Source: an uncultured Deferribacteres bacterium (GTDB lineage Bacteria; Zhuqueibacterota; JdFR-76; DREG01). From it: a stretch of 42,105 nucleotides of DNA. Under the pieces are notes generated by a model. The model was given only the letters and a program-made list of their open reading frames with translations, was not told where the DNA came from and searched no databases. The stretch spans positions 1-42,105 of the forward strand of contig CAJVYQ010000044.1 of assembly GCA_913009825.1 (NCBI GenBank), written 5' to 3'. Position numbers and translations under genes: made by a program. The first letter of the stretch is position 1; each line of letters begins with the position of its first letter. Of the stretch, positions 33,429 to 42,105 are shown piece after piece.

Positions 33429-34310
33429 ATGAGTGCAAAGATTATTGACGGGAAACAGATAGCTAATCAGATCCGCGAAGAACTGAAGGCGGAAGTAGAA
33501 GAGTTGAAATCCGCCGGTATTACGCCCGGTTTGGCAGTTGTGCTGGTTGGCGAAGATCCTGCATCGCAGGTGTATGTACGCCGGAAAGAAAAAATAGCGC
33601 TCGAATTGGGTTTCTATTCACTTACATTGCGTTATCCGCAAACCATGACACAGGAAGAGCTGTTAGCGTCGATACACAGATTGAATGAAGATGCGAAAAT
33701 TCACGGCATTTTGGTGCAATTGCCGCTGCCGGATCATATCGACGCTAATCTGGTGATCGAAACTATCGATCCGAAAAAAGATGTGGATGGCTTTCATCCG
33801 AAAAATGTGGGCGCCCTGATGCTGGGCAAGCCGATTTTTGTCCCCTGCACGCCCGCAGGAATAATGCTGCTGCTGCAAAGAGCGGGGATCGATCCTGCCG
33901 GTAAGCACGCTGTAATTCTGGGACGCAGCAATATTGTCGGTAAACCGATGATGAATCTGCTCATGCAAAAACAGAAGGGAGCCAACGCCACGGTTACCAT
34001 CTGTCACACCGGGACAAAAGATTTTACCGTCTACACCAAACAGGCGGATATCCTGATTGCTGCCATGGGAAAAGCTGCCGTGGTAATCGGCGATATGCTG
34101 AAGCCCGGTGTCGTTGTTATCGATGTCGGTGTGAACAGGATGGATGATCTTTCGAGAAAATCCGGTTACCGCTTAGCCGGCGATGTGGATTTTACCTCGG
34201 CTGCGGAAGTCGCTTCCATGATTACTCCTGTTCCCGGCGGCGTTGGCCCCATGACCATCATCATGCTGATGAAAAACACCGTGCGGGCGGCGAAACGGGT
34301 GAGAAGGTAG
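33429..34310 (+). CDS. folD: Bifunctional methylene-THF dehydrogenase/cyclohydrolase
   Basis: Converts 5,10-methylene-THF to 10-formyl-THF in two steps for purine and formyl-Met synthesis. The 293-residue protein has YVRRKEK (catalytic lysine near residue 56), GILVQLPLPDHID, KDVDGFHP, PCTPAGIM and the dinucleotide segment ILGRSNIVGKPM. PVPGGVGPMTIIML closes the protein. Length is standard. ATG 33429 follows the ymdB stop by 8 bases. No terminator is obvious after it. Confidence 0.96.
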   Translation: MSAKIIDGKQIANQIREELKAEVEELKSAGITPGLAVVLVGEDPASQVYVRRKEKIALELGFYSLTLRYPQTMTQEELLASIHRLNEDAKIHGILVQLPLPDHIDANLVIETIDPKKDVDGFHPKNVGALMLGKPIFVPCTPAGIMLLLQRAGIDPAGKHAVILGRSNIVGKPMMNLLMQKQKGANATVTICHTGTKDFTVYTKQADILIAAMGKAAVVIGDMLKPGVVVIDVGVNRMDDLSRKSGYRLAGDVDFTSAAEVASMITPVPGGVGPMTIIMLMKNTVRAAKRVRR

Positions 34311-34409
34311 CGGTTCGCAGAGATGAATCAGCATTTTTTATTCTTGAATATATGCGCTTGTACTAATCAATCCATACCGGCAATTTAGTAGTGAGGGACA
34401 ACAAACAGA

Positions 34410-34438
34410 TTGATTTTTTAACAATCTCTTCGTATATT
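34410..34438 (+). promoter_or_regulatory. Sigma70-type promoter for tRNA-Arg
   Basis: TTGATT (34410-34415), 17 bases, TATATT (34433-34438). The predicted start near 34445 lies about 12 bases before the tRNA. Same architecture as the promoter at 23100-23128. Confidence 0.65.
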
Positions 34439-34456
34439 AAAAATATAGCATGATCT

Positions 34457-34530
<74 letters not shown>

Positions 34531-34560
34531 CAAGCTAATAATCAATAAAAATCAATACCT

Positions 34561-34586
34561 AAGCCCCACTTTCAGGGCTTTTTTTA
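34561..34586 (+). terminator. Terminator after tRNA-Arg
   Basis: AAGCCC and GGGCTT enclose an eight-base loop and are followed by TTTTTAT, 30 bases after the tRNA. Confidence 0.75.
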
Positions 34587-34875
34587 TTTCTTCATATTCT
34601 CAATATTACCCATTTTAAGCCACGGCCGAATCAGTTGAATCTTTTTTCAAAGAACACGGTGTAAAAAAAACGCCGGCATACTAAATCTGATCGACCTGTT
34701 TCATTGACAGTTGGATTGGCTGACCGGTAACGGGCAATTAATATCAGAGACAAAAGTTTTAAATTTTTGCGCCGAACAAGATTTTCGTGTTTTCTCTTAT
34801 AGTCACCAAAGAATTACCGGAAACGACTGTTCCCTGTCTACTATTCACTTTAGTCACTTCAAACTTCAGTACACT
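34587..34875. other. Gene-free stretch before the second DUF5916 gene
   Basis: The gap from the tRNA end (34531) to the DUF5916 stop is 345 bases. After the terminator I see only a possible C-terminal gene scrap near 34620-34682 (reading ESVESFFKEHGVKKTPAY then stop, with a stop close upstream). It is too short to name. No repeat family member is recognisable. Confidence 0.35.
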
Positions 34876-37122
34876 CTACTTGCGCAGAAAGAATGTCATC
34901 TTGGCCATAACGGTGCGATTATTCAAAATGTCTTCGCCGCCGCCGAAGAGATTTTCCTGGTTGAGAACAAGATAAAAATCACTGCCCGGCCGGTAATGAT
35001 AACGGAGAATTATATTTTCCGAATATCTCGCCTTGCCGCCAAGAAGCAGTTTGTCATCATAATATTGTAAAAATGCTTTGATGTAAAAATCGGGATTGAA
35101 AGAATAAATAATACGGGCAGAAGTGGCGATGGTGTTAAAATGTCCCTCCGGAAGCGTGACCTTATTGTAGTTAAACTGGATATTTGCTGTGAGCCGTTTG
35201 AAAGCCAGTATATCCATTGAAATAATACCGCCAACCCGGTTGCCTGTGTAATATTCGCCCACATTCAGGTTCATTCTCACACTGACGGCATGAGAACGGT
35301 TGGTGTTGTAACGAATCCTGATCTCTTTATTGGTATATCCCCGGATCGGAATTATAAATCCGTCCCGCACTGCCCAATTGTAATCGAGATAATCATATTC
35401 GCTGGTAAGGTTGATACCAAGCCGGGAGCTGTTTTCAAACCGGATGCTGAATTCGCCGTCAATTTTTCGGTTCAACATAAAATTTTGATGATTGGTCTGA
35501 TATTCTCCGTTCAACCCGAATTCAAATTGACGGATCGCTTTTGAAAAAGAAGGGCGGGGCGAATAGGATGCTTTACCCTGTGTGCGCCGGATATCGGTTC
35601 TACGGATGAATCCCATTTCCGGATTGAAATCTTTCTGAATATCCAGAATATTAGCGGAATACTTCCACAGATCGGATTCATAATTGAAGCCTGTATTTCC
35701 GGCAAAATTGTTACGGTTTGTTTCACCGGAAGAGAAGGTTCCTGCGCTGTTCAAAAAGAAGGAGAAGCGATTACTGACAGGGAAATTGGAATCAAACCCG
35801 AAAGACCGGTTATAGGAACCGTTACTTTGCCGTTTGTTCAATAACATGATGCCGGCAGATGAACGGGAAAAAAAATTACGTTTGAGTCGGAATACATTGA
35901 AATTAGTATTCGGAACGGTTCCGGGATTATAGCCGCCAATCGTTGTTTTTTCTGTCTGAAGGGACAACACTCCCAAAGTATATTTACCTACCTTTCCATT
36001 CAGTCGCCCGCCGCCAATAATTGGAAGAAGCTGGCCGGATTCCAGGCCGATTCTGCGGCTGTAAAATAACTGGATAGCTCCGGCATCCGGACGGAAACTG
36101 TGTCCGCCTGTTTGCCCAAAAGTAAATATTTCGGCGCCCTCTAAAAAAAATTCTCTTTTCTCCGGAAAGAACAGAGAAAAACGGGTTAAATTTATTCGTT
36201 CCTGATCGGATTCCACCTGGGCAAAATCGGTGTTGTAAGTAAGATCGGCAGTGAGGGTAGAGGTAAGATTGATTTTCATATCCAACCCGGCATCACCGGT
36301 TTTCTTCGTTTTGAAGTCCGTGTAGTTGTCATGCTGGATACCACCGCTGGTGAATGGTTTGAATTCGAATGTGCCGCCCATTTTCAAATTTTCAAAACCG
36401 TAAATAATTCCGGCTTCGGACATGCGGAAACGGCCGAACCAGCCGGCATCCCGGGGAATAAGCCGCCAGTAATCATCTTCGTTTTTACGCTGAATTCTGC
36501 GGACAAAATTAGCGCCCCATACGGTTTTGCTTCCCTCTTTGAACCGCAGAGTCTGCCAGGGAATAGCCATTTCCACAAACCAGCCGCGGTTATCGATGGA
36601 TGTTTTGCAGCTCCAGACACCGTCCCAATTTGAATTTTGGATTTTCCCCTCGTCGCTGATTGTGCCGTCCCGCCGCAAACCGAAAGGATTGGTGGTAAAA
36701 TAAAAGGCATTGCGAAAATCGTGAAAAGTATCGAAAATGATGCTGAAATAGTCGTCTTTATATAAAAATGCATCGCGCCGCATTTCAGTGGCGATGATTT
36801 TCTCCGGTTCGGAATCGAAACAACGTGCGCCGATGTACAGATTGTTTTTATCATAAATGATGGCCACTTCGGTTTTTTCAGTTGCAGGTTCTCCTTCTTT
36901 TGGTTCCCGCTGGAAAAAATTATTCTGAAATGATACCGATTGCCAGACCGGATCATCCAACTTACCATCAATTACGGGGGCCTTGCTGATTTGTACCGCT
37001 TCCATCTCTCTTTGAAACGGATCGGTTTTACCGGCAGCGCCATCCTGGGCAGAACCGCTGCCAACGTAGATAAACAGAAACGCAAAAAATAAGAATTGAG
37101 ATAATGAAGACTTCATGTTCAT
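34876..37122 (-). CDS. DUF5916 outer-membrane beta-barrel protein with CBM9-like domain (copy 2)
   Basis: Second family member in the window (748 residues). It has a signal peptide (QFLFFAFLFIYVGSGSAQ), a CBM9-like domain at about residues 45-245 (VIDGKLDDPVWQSV, YIGARCFDSEP, NSNWDGVWSCK, GWFVEMAIPWQTLRF) and a long DUF5916 barrel (FFPEKREFFLEGAEIFTFG, LFYSRRIGLESGQ). It ends in an aromatic-rich strand, MAKMTFFLRK, as barrel proteins often do. It differs too much from copy 1 to be a recent duplicate. Start ATG 37122 follows AGAAGGA with 11-base spacing; ATG 37116 is a close alternative. Family function is unknown. A mobile element sits 53 bases upstream of the start, in the promoter region. 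Confidence 0.88.
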   Translation of the reverse strand: MNMKSSLSQFLFFAFLFIYVGSGSAQDGAAGKTDPFQREMEAVQISKAPVIDGKLDDPVWQSVSFQNNFFQREPKEGEPATEKTEVAIIYDKNNLYIGARCFDSEPEKIIATEMRRDAFLYKDDYFSIIFDTFHDFRNAFYFTTNPFGLRRDGTISDEGKIQNSNWDGVWSCKTSIDNRGWFVEMAIPWQTLRFKEGSKTVWGANFVRRIQRKNEDDYWRLIPRDAGWFGRFRMSEAGIIYGFENLKMGGTFEFKPFTSGGIQHDNYTDFKTKKTGDAGLDMKINLTSTLTADLTYNTDFAQVESDQERINLTRFSLFFPEKREFFLEGAEIFTFGQTGGHSFRPDAGAIQLFYSRRIGLESGQLLPIIGGGRLNGKVGKYTLGVLSLQTEKTTIGGYNPGTVPNTNFNVFRLKRNFFSRSSAGIMLLNKRQSNGSYNRSFGFDSNFPVSNRFSFFLNSAGTFSSGETNRNNFAGNTGFNYESDLWKYSANILDIQKDFNPEMGFIRRTDIRRTQGKASYSPRPSFSKAIRQFEFGLNGEYQTNHQNFMLNRKIDGEFSIRFENSSRLGINLTSEYDYLDYNWAVRDGFIIPIRGYTNKEIRIRYNTNRSHAVSVRMNLNVGEYYTGNRVGGIISMDILAFKRLTANIQFNYNKVTLPEGHFNTIATSARIIYSFNPDFYIKAFLQYYDDKLLLGGKARYSENIILRYHYRPGSDFYLVLNQENLFGGGEDILNNRTVMAKMTFFLRK

Positions 37123-37175
37123 AAAATGATTGTTCCTTCTCTATAGATTAACCATAATAAATTGATACAAAAAAT

Positions 37176-37515
37176 GTAACTATTCAGCTCACGTCTGTCT
37201 GACACAGGCAGAAAGCACACGAAACAATCGAAAGATCTCATCTAACTTTTTTCCTGTTTTTTTTTGAGTCTTTCGCGGGCTGCCTGAGTAGTGACAATAC
37301 CGTAACACTTTAGTTTTTTGAACAAATCCGCTTCCTTTGCGCTCTCTGCGTTTTAAAGCGCCTGTTTTTTTAACGCAGAGACGCGGAGGGCGCCGAGAAA
37401 TTGAAAAAATCGTCTGCCTGTTCAGCACGCGAATTACACGAAATCATACGAATAGGACAAAATAGTTAACGATTCGCGTTTATTAGCGCTATTCGCGGGC
37501 AACCTGAATAGTTAC
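37176..37515 (-). mobile_element. 340-base MITE-like element, GTAACTATTCAG family
   Basis: The ends GTAACTATTCAG (37176-37187) and CTGAATAGTTAC (37504-37515) are exact inverted repeats. The flanks CAAAAAAT (37168-37175) and CGAAAAAT (37516-37523) match in 7 of 8 bases, in line with the 8-base A-rich duplication at 4485-4728. The first 140 bases are an inverted copy of 1-143. The middle holds a CGCAGAG-type repeat (37332-37400) and the right part a GCGAATTACACG repeat, so the element is a mosaic. No transposase is encoded. It lies just upstream of the DUF5916 start and of the truncated antitoxin gene. Confidence 0.85.
37332..37400. repeat. CGCAGAG-type palindromic repeat inside the element
   Basis: A CTTTGCGCTCTCTGCGTT arm faces an AACGCAGAGACGCGGAGG arm. 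The same kind of sequence recurs at 39235-39273 and 41980-42105. It is a dispersed intergenic repeat, not coding. Confidence 0.65.
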
Positions 37516-37626
37516 CGAAAAATATTTTAATAACTACAATTTAAAACCGGGTAATGTTCAATTTAATTATTAAAATACAAACATATCGGAAACGCAAAAC
37601 TAAATCAACAAAAAATAAAATTGAAA

Positions 37627-37785
37627 TTGGAACAAATTTTCGATGCTTTGTCATATTATTATGAACATCGGGAAAATATTGACCGGCAGATTAAAAAAGA
37701 TCAGAACTATTTTTTTCAGGTAAAGAAAGATATCATCAGAAAGCAGCACTTTATAATCCCAAAATATGCTAAAAATTTACTGTGA
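37627..37785 (+). pseudogene. Truncated DUF433-type antitoxin
   Basis: The frame encodes LEQIFDALSYYYEHRENID followed by RQIKKDQNYFF and a basic tail, ending at TGA 37783-37785. This is the C-terminal helical part typical of DUF433 antitoxins (the ALAYYYDHREEID region). The N-terminal half with the DNA-binding fold is missing: upstream codons are AT-rich, lack a good start, and meet an in-frame stop at 37564. The end overlaps the toxin start by 20 bases, the usual arrangement. The truncation lies about 110 bases from the mobile element at 37176-37515. Whether the remnant is translated is unknown; TTG 37627 has no ribosome site. Confidence 0.75.
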
Positions 37786-38158
37786 TGAGAATATTGAAAT
37801 TGCCATTGTTGAAAGCCTAAAACGCCTTAACATCGAAGCATCGTCAGCACTTGAAGCTGGGAATTTAGGATTAAGCGATGAACAGCAATTAAAATATGCT
37901 TCACAAGAGGATGCTTGTTTGTTCACTTATGATTTTGATTTTGTACATATTAGTCAGCAATGGTTGCAAGAAGGGCGGGAGCACCCTGGAATCTTTATTA
38001 TTCATCCCTTGCATGCAACTATAGTTGACTGTATCCGAAAATTAAAAGAATTTGCCGAGATCATGGATTCCTTTAATGTTAAAAAATCAACTAATATTTC
38101 TTTAACTGATGCAAACTCTTCCCGCTCTTCACAACCCGCATCCCAATTTTGTAAATAG
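37766..38158 (+). CDS. DUF5615 PIN-like toxin
   Basis: A 130-residue PIN-like protein expected to be the nuclease toxin of a DUF433/DUF5615 toxin-antitoxin pair. Metal-binding acidic residues are visible: Asp7-Glu8 in YCDENI and Asp56 and Asp58 in TYDFDFV. GIFIIHPLHATIVDCIRKLKEF completes the fold. The C-terminal 25 residues are polar and low-complexity, beyond the normal domain. The start at ATG 37766 lies inside the antitoxin remnant. The toxin seems intact while its antitoxin has lost its N-terminal half, so it may be inactive, poorly expressed or controlled by another antitoxin. Confidence 0.85.
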   Translation: MLKIYCDENIEIAIVESLKRLNIEASSALEAGNLGLSDEQQLKYASQEDACLFTYDFDFVHISQQWLQEGREHPGIFIIHPLHATIVDCIRKLKEFAEIMDSFNVKKSTNISLTDANSSRSSQPASQFCK

Positions 38159-38285
38159 TATCTGAAAAACATCTTGATAATTTAAGAATTAATCGTAATT
38201 TTTCTTTTATGTTATTCTATATTGTTGATCCATTATCGTTAAGAATAAAAACGGGCTGAATAAATAAAAAAGAAGGATACATCAC

Positions 38286-39185
38286 ATGTCAAATCCAAAA
38301 CTTGATGTTAAAGGTATCTTTTCTTTTTTAGGAATTACATTTTTCATCACTTATCTCATTGAAGGAGCGCTGATCTTAGGCGGGTTTCGCATTACAAATA
38401 TTCCGGCTATGGGCGGTCAGTTGGTTGTTGCGGCCGTTATGTGGGTGCCGGCACTGGCAACGGTGCTGACCATTAAGTTTGTGACTCACGAGGGGTTTGC
38501 CATTACGAATTTGCGTTTTGGTTCCTGGAAACCCTATCTTGCTTCAGGATTGCTTTTGCCCGCTTCTTTTCTCCTGATCTACGCATTAACCTGGTTGTTG
38601 GGATTAGGTCAACCGGATTGGCATCTGACACAATTTCAGGAAATGATTGCCGCCTCAGCCGGACCTGCTGTCGCTCCCATGCCGTCGCCGGTAATGATAT
38701 TGGTTGTTTTATTAGTTGTCACACTTTTAGTAAGTCCGGTTATTAACGGGATTTTGGGTTTTGGCGAAGAATTTGGCTGGCGCGGCTATCTTCTACCAAA
38801 ATTGATGCCGCTGGGAAAGTTCCGCGCTTACGTTATTGAGGGCATCATTTGGGGGCTGTGGCATCTGCCGTTACTTTTAATAGGGTTTACCTACGGCCAC
38901 TCAATTTTGGGGGGCATTCTCGCATTTTTTGCATTGACAACCGCATTTGGCATCTATCTGAACGAACTCACACTGCATTACAAAAGCTCGGTGTTGGCAG
39001 GTTGGGTTCATGGCGTCTTCAACAGCCAAAAATTAGGAGTCTGGCTTTTACTGTTCCCGGGTGTAAATCCGCTTGCAGGCGGGTACGCCGGTGTTGTTGG
39101 CATTTCTGTTTGGTTGATATTAGGCCTGGCAGAGATGCGCTATCTTAAAAAAATCAGTGGAAATACTGCAAACGCAGAAGGTTGA
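38286..39185 (+). CDS. CPBP-family intramembrane metalloprotease
   Basis: A 299-residue multi-pass protein related to CAAX-processing Rce1 and bacteriocin-processing proteases. Roughly eight hydrophobic segments are present. Catalytic motifs are intact: EEFGWRGYLL (Glu161-Glu162, Arg166), GLWHLPLL (His193) and AGWVHGVFNS (His242, Asn246). No bacteriocin or prenylated target is adjacent, so the substrate is unknown. Start ATG 38286 has AAGGA upstream. The gene stands alone between the toxin gene and the phosphoesterase, with CGCAGAG repeats just after it. Confidence 0.9.
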   Translation: MSNPKLDVKGIFSFLGITFFITYLIEGALILGGFRITNIPAMGGQLVVAAVMWVPALATVLTIKFVTHEGFAITNLRFGSWKPYLASGLLLPASFLLIYALTWLLGLGQPDWHLTQFQEMIAASAGPAVAPMPSPVMILVVLLVVTLLVSPVINGILGFGEEFGWRGYLLPKLMPLGKFRAYVIEGIIWGLWHLPLLLIGFTYGHSILGGILAFFALTTAFGIYLNELTLHYKSSVLAGWVHGVFNSQKLGVWLLLFPGVNPLAGGYAGVVGISVWLILGLAEMRYLKKISGNTANAEG

Positions 39186-39234
39186 AACCCGATAGCAAGA
39201 AAAATGTATTTCTTAGCCCGGATTATTTAAGATT

Positions 39235-39273
39235 TTCTCTGCGTATCTCTGCGGCCTCCGCGAACTCTGCGTT
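39235..39273. repeat. CGCAGAG-type palindromic repeat
   Basis: TTCTCTGCGTATCTCTGCGG followed by CTCCGCGAACTCTGCGTT. Related copies lie at 37332-37400 and 41980-42105, always between genes. Confidence 0.65.
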
Positions 39274-39286
39274 AATTATTTTTACT

Positions 39287-39359
39287 GTAGTTTGGCAAAA
39301 ATGTCATTCCCTGCCCGGGCAGGCGGCAAGCCACCCCCCTCTAAAATTTGCCAAACTAC
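39287..39359. repeat. 73-base inverted-repeat element
   Basis: GTAGTTTGGCAAA (39287-39299) and its exact complement (39347-39359) enclose a GC-rich core with CCCGGGCAGGCGG. It lies between the CPBP gene and the phosphoesterase gene. An open frame crossing it is only a read-through extension of the next gene. Confidence 0.6.
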
Positions 39360-39450
39360 TATATTTTTTATGAATAATTCAGGTTGGAACGGGATGTCAA
39401 ACTTCAGGGAACTATTCAGGATAAAAATATACAAACAGAAACGGAGGCAA

Positions 39451-41904
39451 ATGATGAAAAAACAAGGACTGCACATTGTACTTTCCCTGCTAATGTCAGC
39501 AGCGTTATTAAGCCAATGCGGCAGGGAAACTGCACAGATGATTCCCGGGAAAATGAGTGACGGCTCGGTTTTGTTGCCCAATCGTTATAGATTAACGCCG
39601 GCGGGAAAACAGATTCCGGTGGGCGATCTGCCATTGAATATGGTATTTAGCCCGGACGGAAAATATCTTGCCGTAACCAACAACGGTTTCAGCAATCAGT
39701 TCGTTTCTATCATCGATGTAGCGCAGCAGCAACAGATTCAAACGCTGCCGGTTCGGGCATCCTTTTTTGGCATCGATTTCAGCAGTGACGGTAAAACCCT
39801 GTTTGTCTCCGGTGGTGCCAGGAATCGGATCTACATCTTCCGCCGGCAGGAGTCCGGATTTGTTATGGCGGATTCGCTTCTCCTTACCGACAGGAACGAA
39901 GAATGGTTTGTAACCGGATTAAAATCCGCCGCTGACGGAAAAACAGTTTTTGCCGCCACCAAGACACACAAATCTTTGTTGAAAGTATCTGTGGCTAAAA
40001 AGAAGGTAGTTGCACAATTATTATTCAATCATTTTCTTTATGATGTTGTAAGCGGCGCCGACAGAAGTAAACTTTATGTAAGCATCTGGGGCGGGAGCGC
40101 CGTTGCCGTGGTCAATCCGGATAATTTGACGCTGCAAAAAATGATTCCGGTTGGCGATCATCCCAACAAAATGATAATTGCACCGGACGGACGTCTTTTT
40201 GTGGCCAATGCTAATACGGATAATGTCTCCATCATCGATACCGGAACAGATGAGGTCGTGGAAACGATTTCCGTTCAACCGTACCCGGATGCTCCCAACG
40301 GTTCAACCCCAAACGGACTGGCGGTTTCTGCAGACGGTAAAACCTTGTATGTGGCCAATGCGGATAATAACGATGTATCGGTTGTGGATATCGCCCGGGC
40401 GGGAAAGGCTCAGATAATTGGATTGATCCCCACCGGCTGGTATCCAACCGCCGTAGCATTGTCGAAAAAAGATGACATTCTTTTCATCGCAAACGGCAAG
40501 GGACTTGTTTCCAAAGCAAATCCGAACGGCCCGGATCCGACAGGGGAGAGGAAAGCCGAAAAGAAGCAGTATATTGCCGGAATGCTCTGGGGTACCGTTT
40601 CCGTGTTGCCGGCGCCGGATGAAAATAGACTGAAAAATTTTACCGCTCGAGTCTGGAAGAATAACGGCTGGAATAATAGAAAAGATGGCGAAATAAAAAA
40701 GGCAATTTCAGCGCGGGCAATCCCCGAAAAACCGGGATCGCCGTCGTTGATCAAACATGTTCTTTATATCATCAAAGAAAACAGGACCTACGACCAGATT
40801 TTCGGCGATTTGCCTCGGGGTAACGGCGATTCTTCGCTGGTGCTTTTCAACTGGGAAATCACACCGAATCACCATAAAATTGCCGAAGAGTTCACGCTGT
40901 TCGATAATTTTTATGTAGATGCGGAGGTGAGCGCCGATGGACACGAGTGGTCCATGGGGGCTATTGCCAGCGATTTTGTGGAGAAAACCTGGCCCAGCAC
41001 TTATTCCGGCAGAGGGCAGGGTTATCCTGCCGAAGGGAATTATGAAATTGCATTTCCTACTATCGGTTATCTTTGGGATATGGCGGCGCGGAAAGGGATA
41101 TCCTATCGCAGCTATGCCGAATTTATCACCGCGCCACCCGACACAACCAAACCTGCGTTAACATCCATGAAAACATTGCAAGGCCATTTCGATCCGCAAT
41201 ACCGGCCCTGGGATCTGGATTATATGGATATCCGGCGGGCTAAAGAATTTAGCAGAGAGCTGCAGGAATTCGAAAAAAATGACAACCTGCCTAATCTGAT
41301 GATCATGCGGCTTCCCAATGACCATACTTACGGCACCCGCGCCGGCAAACACACACCCCGGTCGATGGTTGCAGATAACGATCTGGCGCTGGGGATTGTG
41401 CTGGATGCAATTTCACACAGTAAATTCTGGAAGGAAACAGCCGTCTTTGTTCTGGAAGATGATGCCCAAAACGGCCCCGATCATGTGGATGCTCATCGTT
41501 CGGTTTTACTGGTGGCCTCTCCGTATACCCGCCGCGGTTTTACAGATCATAATATGTACGACACAGCGAGCGTACTGAAAACCATCGAGCTCATATTGGG
41601 TTTGCCGTCCATGAGCCAGTACGATGCGGCTGCTTTTCCATTGATTGCCGCTTTCCGGGATAAACCGGATTTTACCCCGTATGTTCATTTGCCGAACCGT
41701 TATCCGCTGGACAAAATAAATGAAAAAACGGCGTATGGTGCAGCAGCATCGTTGGCAATGGATTTCGGCGAAGAGGATGAGACGCCGGAATTTGAACTGA
41801 ATGAAATTTTGTGGAAAAGCATCAAAGGAGCAAATTCGGAAATGCCGCCTATCAAAAATGCCCGCTACCGGCAGTTGTTCAATGCCCGTGTGAGCTTGAA
41901 CTGA
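39451..41904 (+). CDS. Lipoprotein with YVTN beta-propeller and phosphoesterase domain
   Basis: An 817-residue envelope protein of the YncE-like plus alkaline-phosphatase-superfamily type. Start ATG 39451 is chosen because GGAGG lies 4 bases upstream and MMKKQGLHIVLSLL begins a lipoprotein signal (lipobox LSQC). Residues about 35-400 hold propeller blades with repeated SPDGKYLAVTN, SSDGKTLFVSG, APDGRLFVANANTDNVSIID and SADGKTLYVANADNNDVSVVD. Residues about 430-780 match the acid phosphatase/phospholipase-C-like phosphoesterase family: LYIIKENRTYDQIFGDL, EVSADGHEWSMGAIASDF, PNDHTYGT and LEDDAQNGPDHVDAHRS. These are the expected metal-binding stretches. It could release phosphate from organic esters outside the cell. 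The gene appears single. Confidence 0.9.
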   Translation: MMKKQGLHIVLSLLMSAALLSQCGRETAQMIPGKMSDGSVLLPNRYRLTPAGKQIPVGDLPLNMVFSPDGKYLAVTNNGFSNQFVSIIDVAQQQQIQTLPVRASFFGIDFSSDGKTLFVSGGARNRIYIFRRQESGFVMADSLLLTDRNEEWFVTGLKSAADGKTVFAATKTHKSLLKVSVAKKKVVAQLLFNHFLYDVVSGADRSKLYVSIWGGSAVAVVNPDNLTLQKMIPVGDHPNKMIIAPDGRLFVANANTDNVSIIDTGTDEVVETISVQPYPDAPNGSTPNGLAVSADGKTLYVANADNNDVSVVDIARAGKAQIIGLIPTGWYPTAVALSKKDDILFIANGKGLVSKANPNGPDPTGERKAEKKQYIAGMLWGTVSVLPAPDENRLKNFTARVWKNNGWNNRKDGEIKKAISARAIPEKPGSPSLIKHVLYIIKENRTYDQIFGDLPRGNGDSSLVLFNWEITPNHHKIAEEFTLFDNFYVDAEVSADGHEWSMGAIASDFVEKTWPSTYSGRGQGYPAEGNYEIAFPTIGYLWDMAARKGISYRSYAEFITAPPDTTKPALTSMKTLQGHFDPQYRPWDLDYMDIRRAKEFSRELQEFEKNDNLPNLMIMRLPNDHTYGTRAGKHTPRSMVADNDLALGIVLDAISHSKFWKETAVFVLEDDAQNGPDHVDAHRSVLLVASPYTRRGFTDHNMYDTASVLKTIELILGLPSMSQYDAAAFPLIAAFRDKPDFTPYVHLPNRYPLDKINEKTAYGAAASLAMDFGEEDETPEFELNEILWKSIKGANSEMPPIKNARYRQLFNARVSLN

Positions 41905-41979
41905 AGTTTGATTTTGGGTAAAATTGTAATCATTTTCATATCATCTGCTAAGCAGTGATTTACATAATAGCAGGTTTTT

Positions 41980-42105
41980 AAACGCAGAGTTCGCAAAGGA
42001 CGCAGAGAATGATGATTTATTGTTCTCAATATTTTCCGGTTGATAACAATCTTTTATCGTGTCGGAAAATTAAGTTTTTCTCTGCGAAACTCTGCGCTCT
42101 CCGCG
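41980..42105. repeat. CGCAGAG-type inverted repeat at the window end
   Basis: AACGCAGAGTTCGCAAAGGA and GCAGAGAA (41980-42009) face TTCTCTGCGAAACTCTGCGC and CTCCGCG (42079-42105). The arms form an inverted pair about 70 bases apart. It continues past the window, so its right end is unknown. Confidence 0.65.

Noticed and set aside
34711-35070. A 119-codon plus-strand frame
   Set aside because: Most of it is antisense to the end of the second DUF5916 gene, and it has no ribosome site or motif.
39292-39450. 53-residue extension of the phosphoesterase
   Set aside because: It reads through the inverted repeat at 39287-39359. The lipoprotein signal begins at 39451 behind GGAGG.

Overview
The window looks like a chromosome segment from an uncultured bacterium of the FCB (Fibrobacteres-Chlorobi-Bacteroidetes) assemblage, perhaps a Calditrichota/KSB1-like lineage. 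This placement is inference. It rests on the moderate-to-low GC, two outer-membrane DUF5916 proteins with Gram-negative signal peptides, several lipoproteins, and the run thrS-infC-rpmI-rplT-pheS-pheT-zapA-rny-ymdB-folD. The promoters I could read are ordinary sigma70 type (TTGNNT, 17 bases, TATAWT), not the Bacteroidetes type.

Layout. Bases 1-5200 hold a cell-wall group: D-Ala-D-Ala ligase, a secreted NlpC/P60 lipoprotein, an L-Ala-D/L-Glu epimerase-type enzyme, and a HAD phosphatase gene cut in two by a 228-base mobile element. Bases 5340-8633 carry a crotonase, a Cys/Met-metabolism PLP enzyme and a STAS/anti-sigma-kinase fusion. A DUF5916 outer-membrane protein (minus strand) and a sodium/solute symporter follow, separated by a pile-up of small inverted-repeat elements. 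Bases 14371-22759 hold a SNF2 helicase, a SnoaL-like lipoprotein, an Mre11/SbcD-like phosphoesterase and a Rad50/SbcC-like ATPase without a zinc hook. Together these are a candidate DNA-processing or defence module.

Bases 23100-34590 are the conserved core: a tRNA Gly-Cys-Leu-Val cluster, the long translation and division operon from thrS to zapA (with an AUU start on infC), then rny-ymdB-folD and a tRNA-Arg. The last part carries a second DUF5916 protein, another mobile element, a DUF433/DUF5615 toxin-antitoxin pair with a truncated antitoxin, a CPBP protease and a lipoprotein with a beta-propeller fused to a phosphoesterase.

The most distinctive theme is small non-autonomous inverted-repeat elements. 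One family has GTAACTATTCAG ends and 8-base target duplications. It has interrupted the HAD gene, lies beside the truncated antitoxin gene, and supplies inverted copies about 37 kb apart. At least five other short inverted-repeat families lie in the gaps between genes. I saw no CRISPR array, rRNA, full-length transposase or replication origin.
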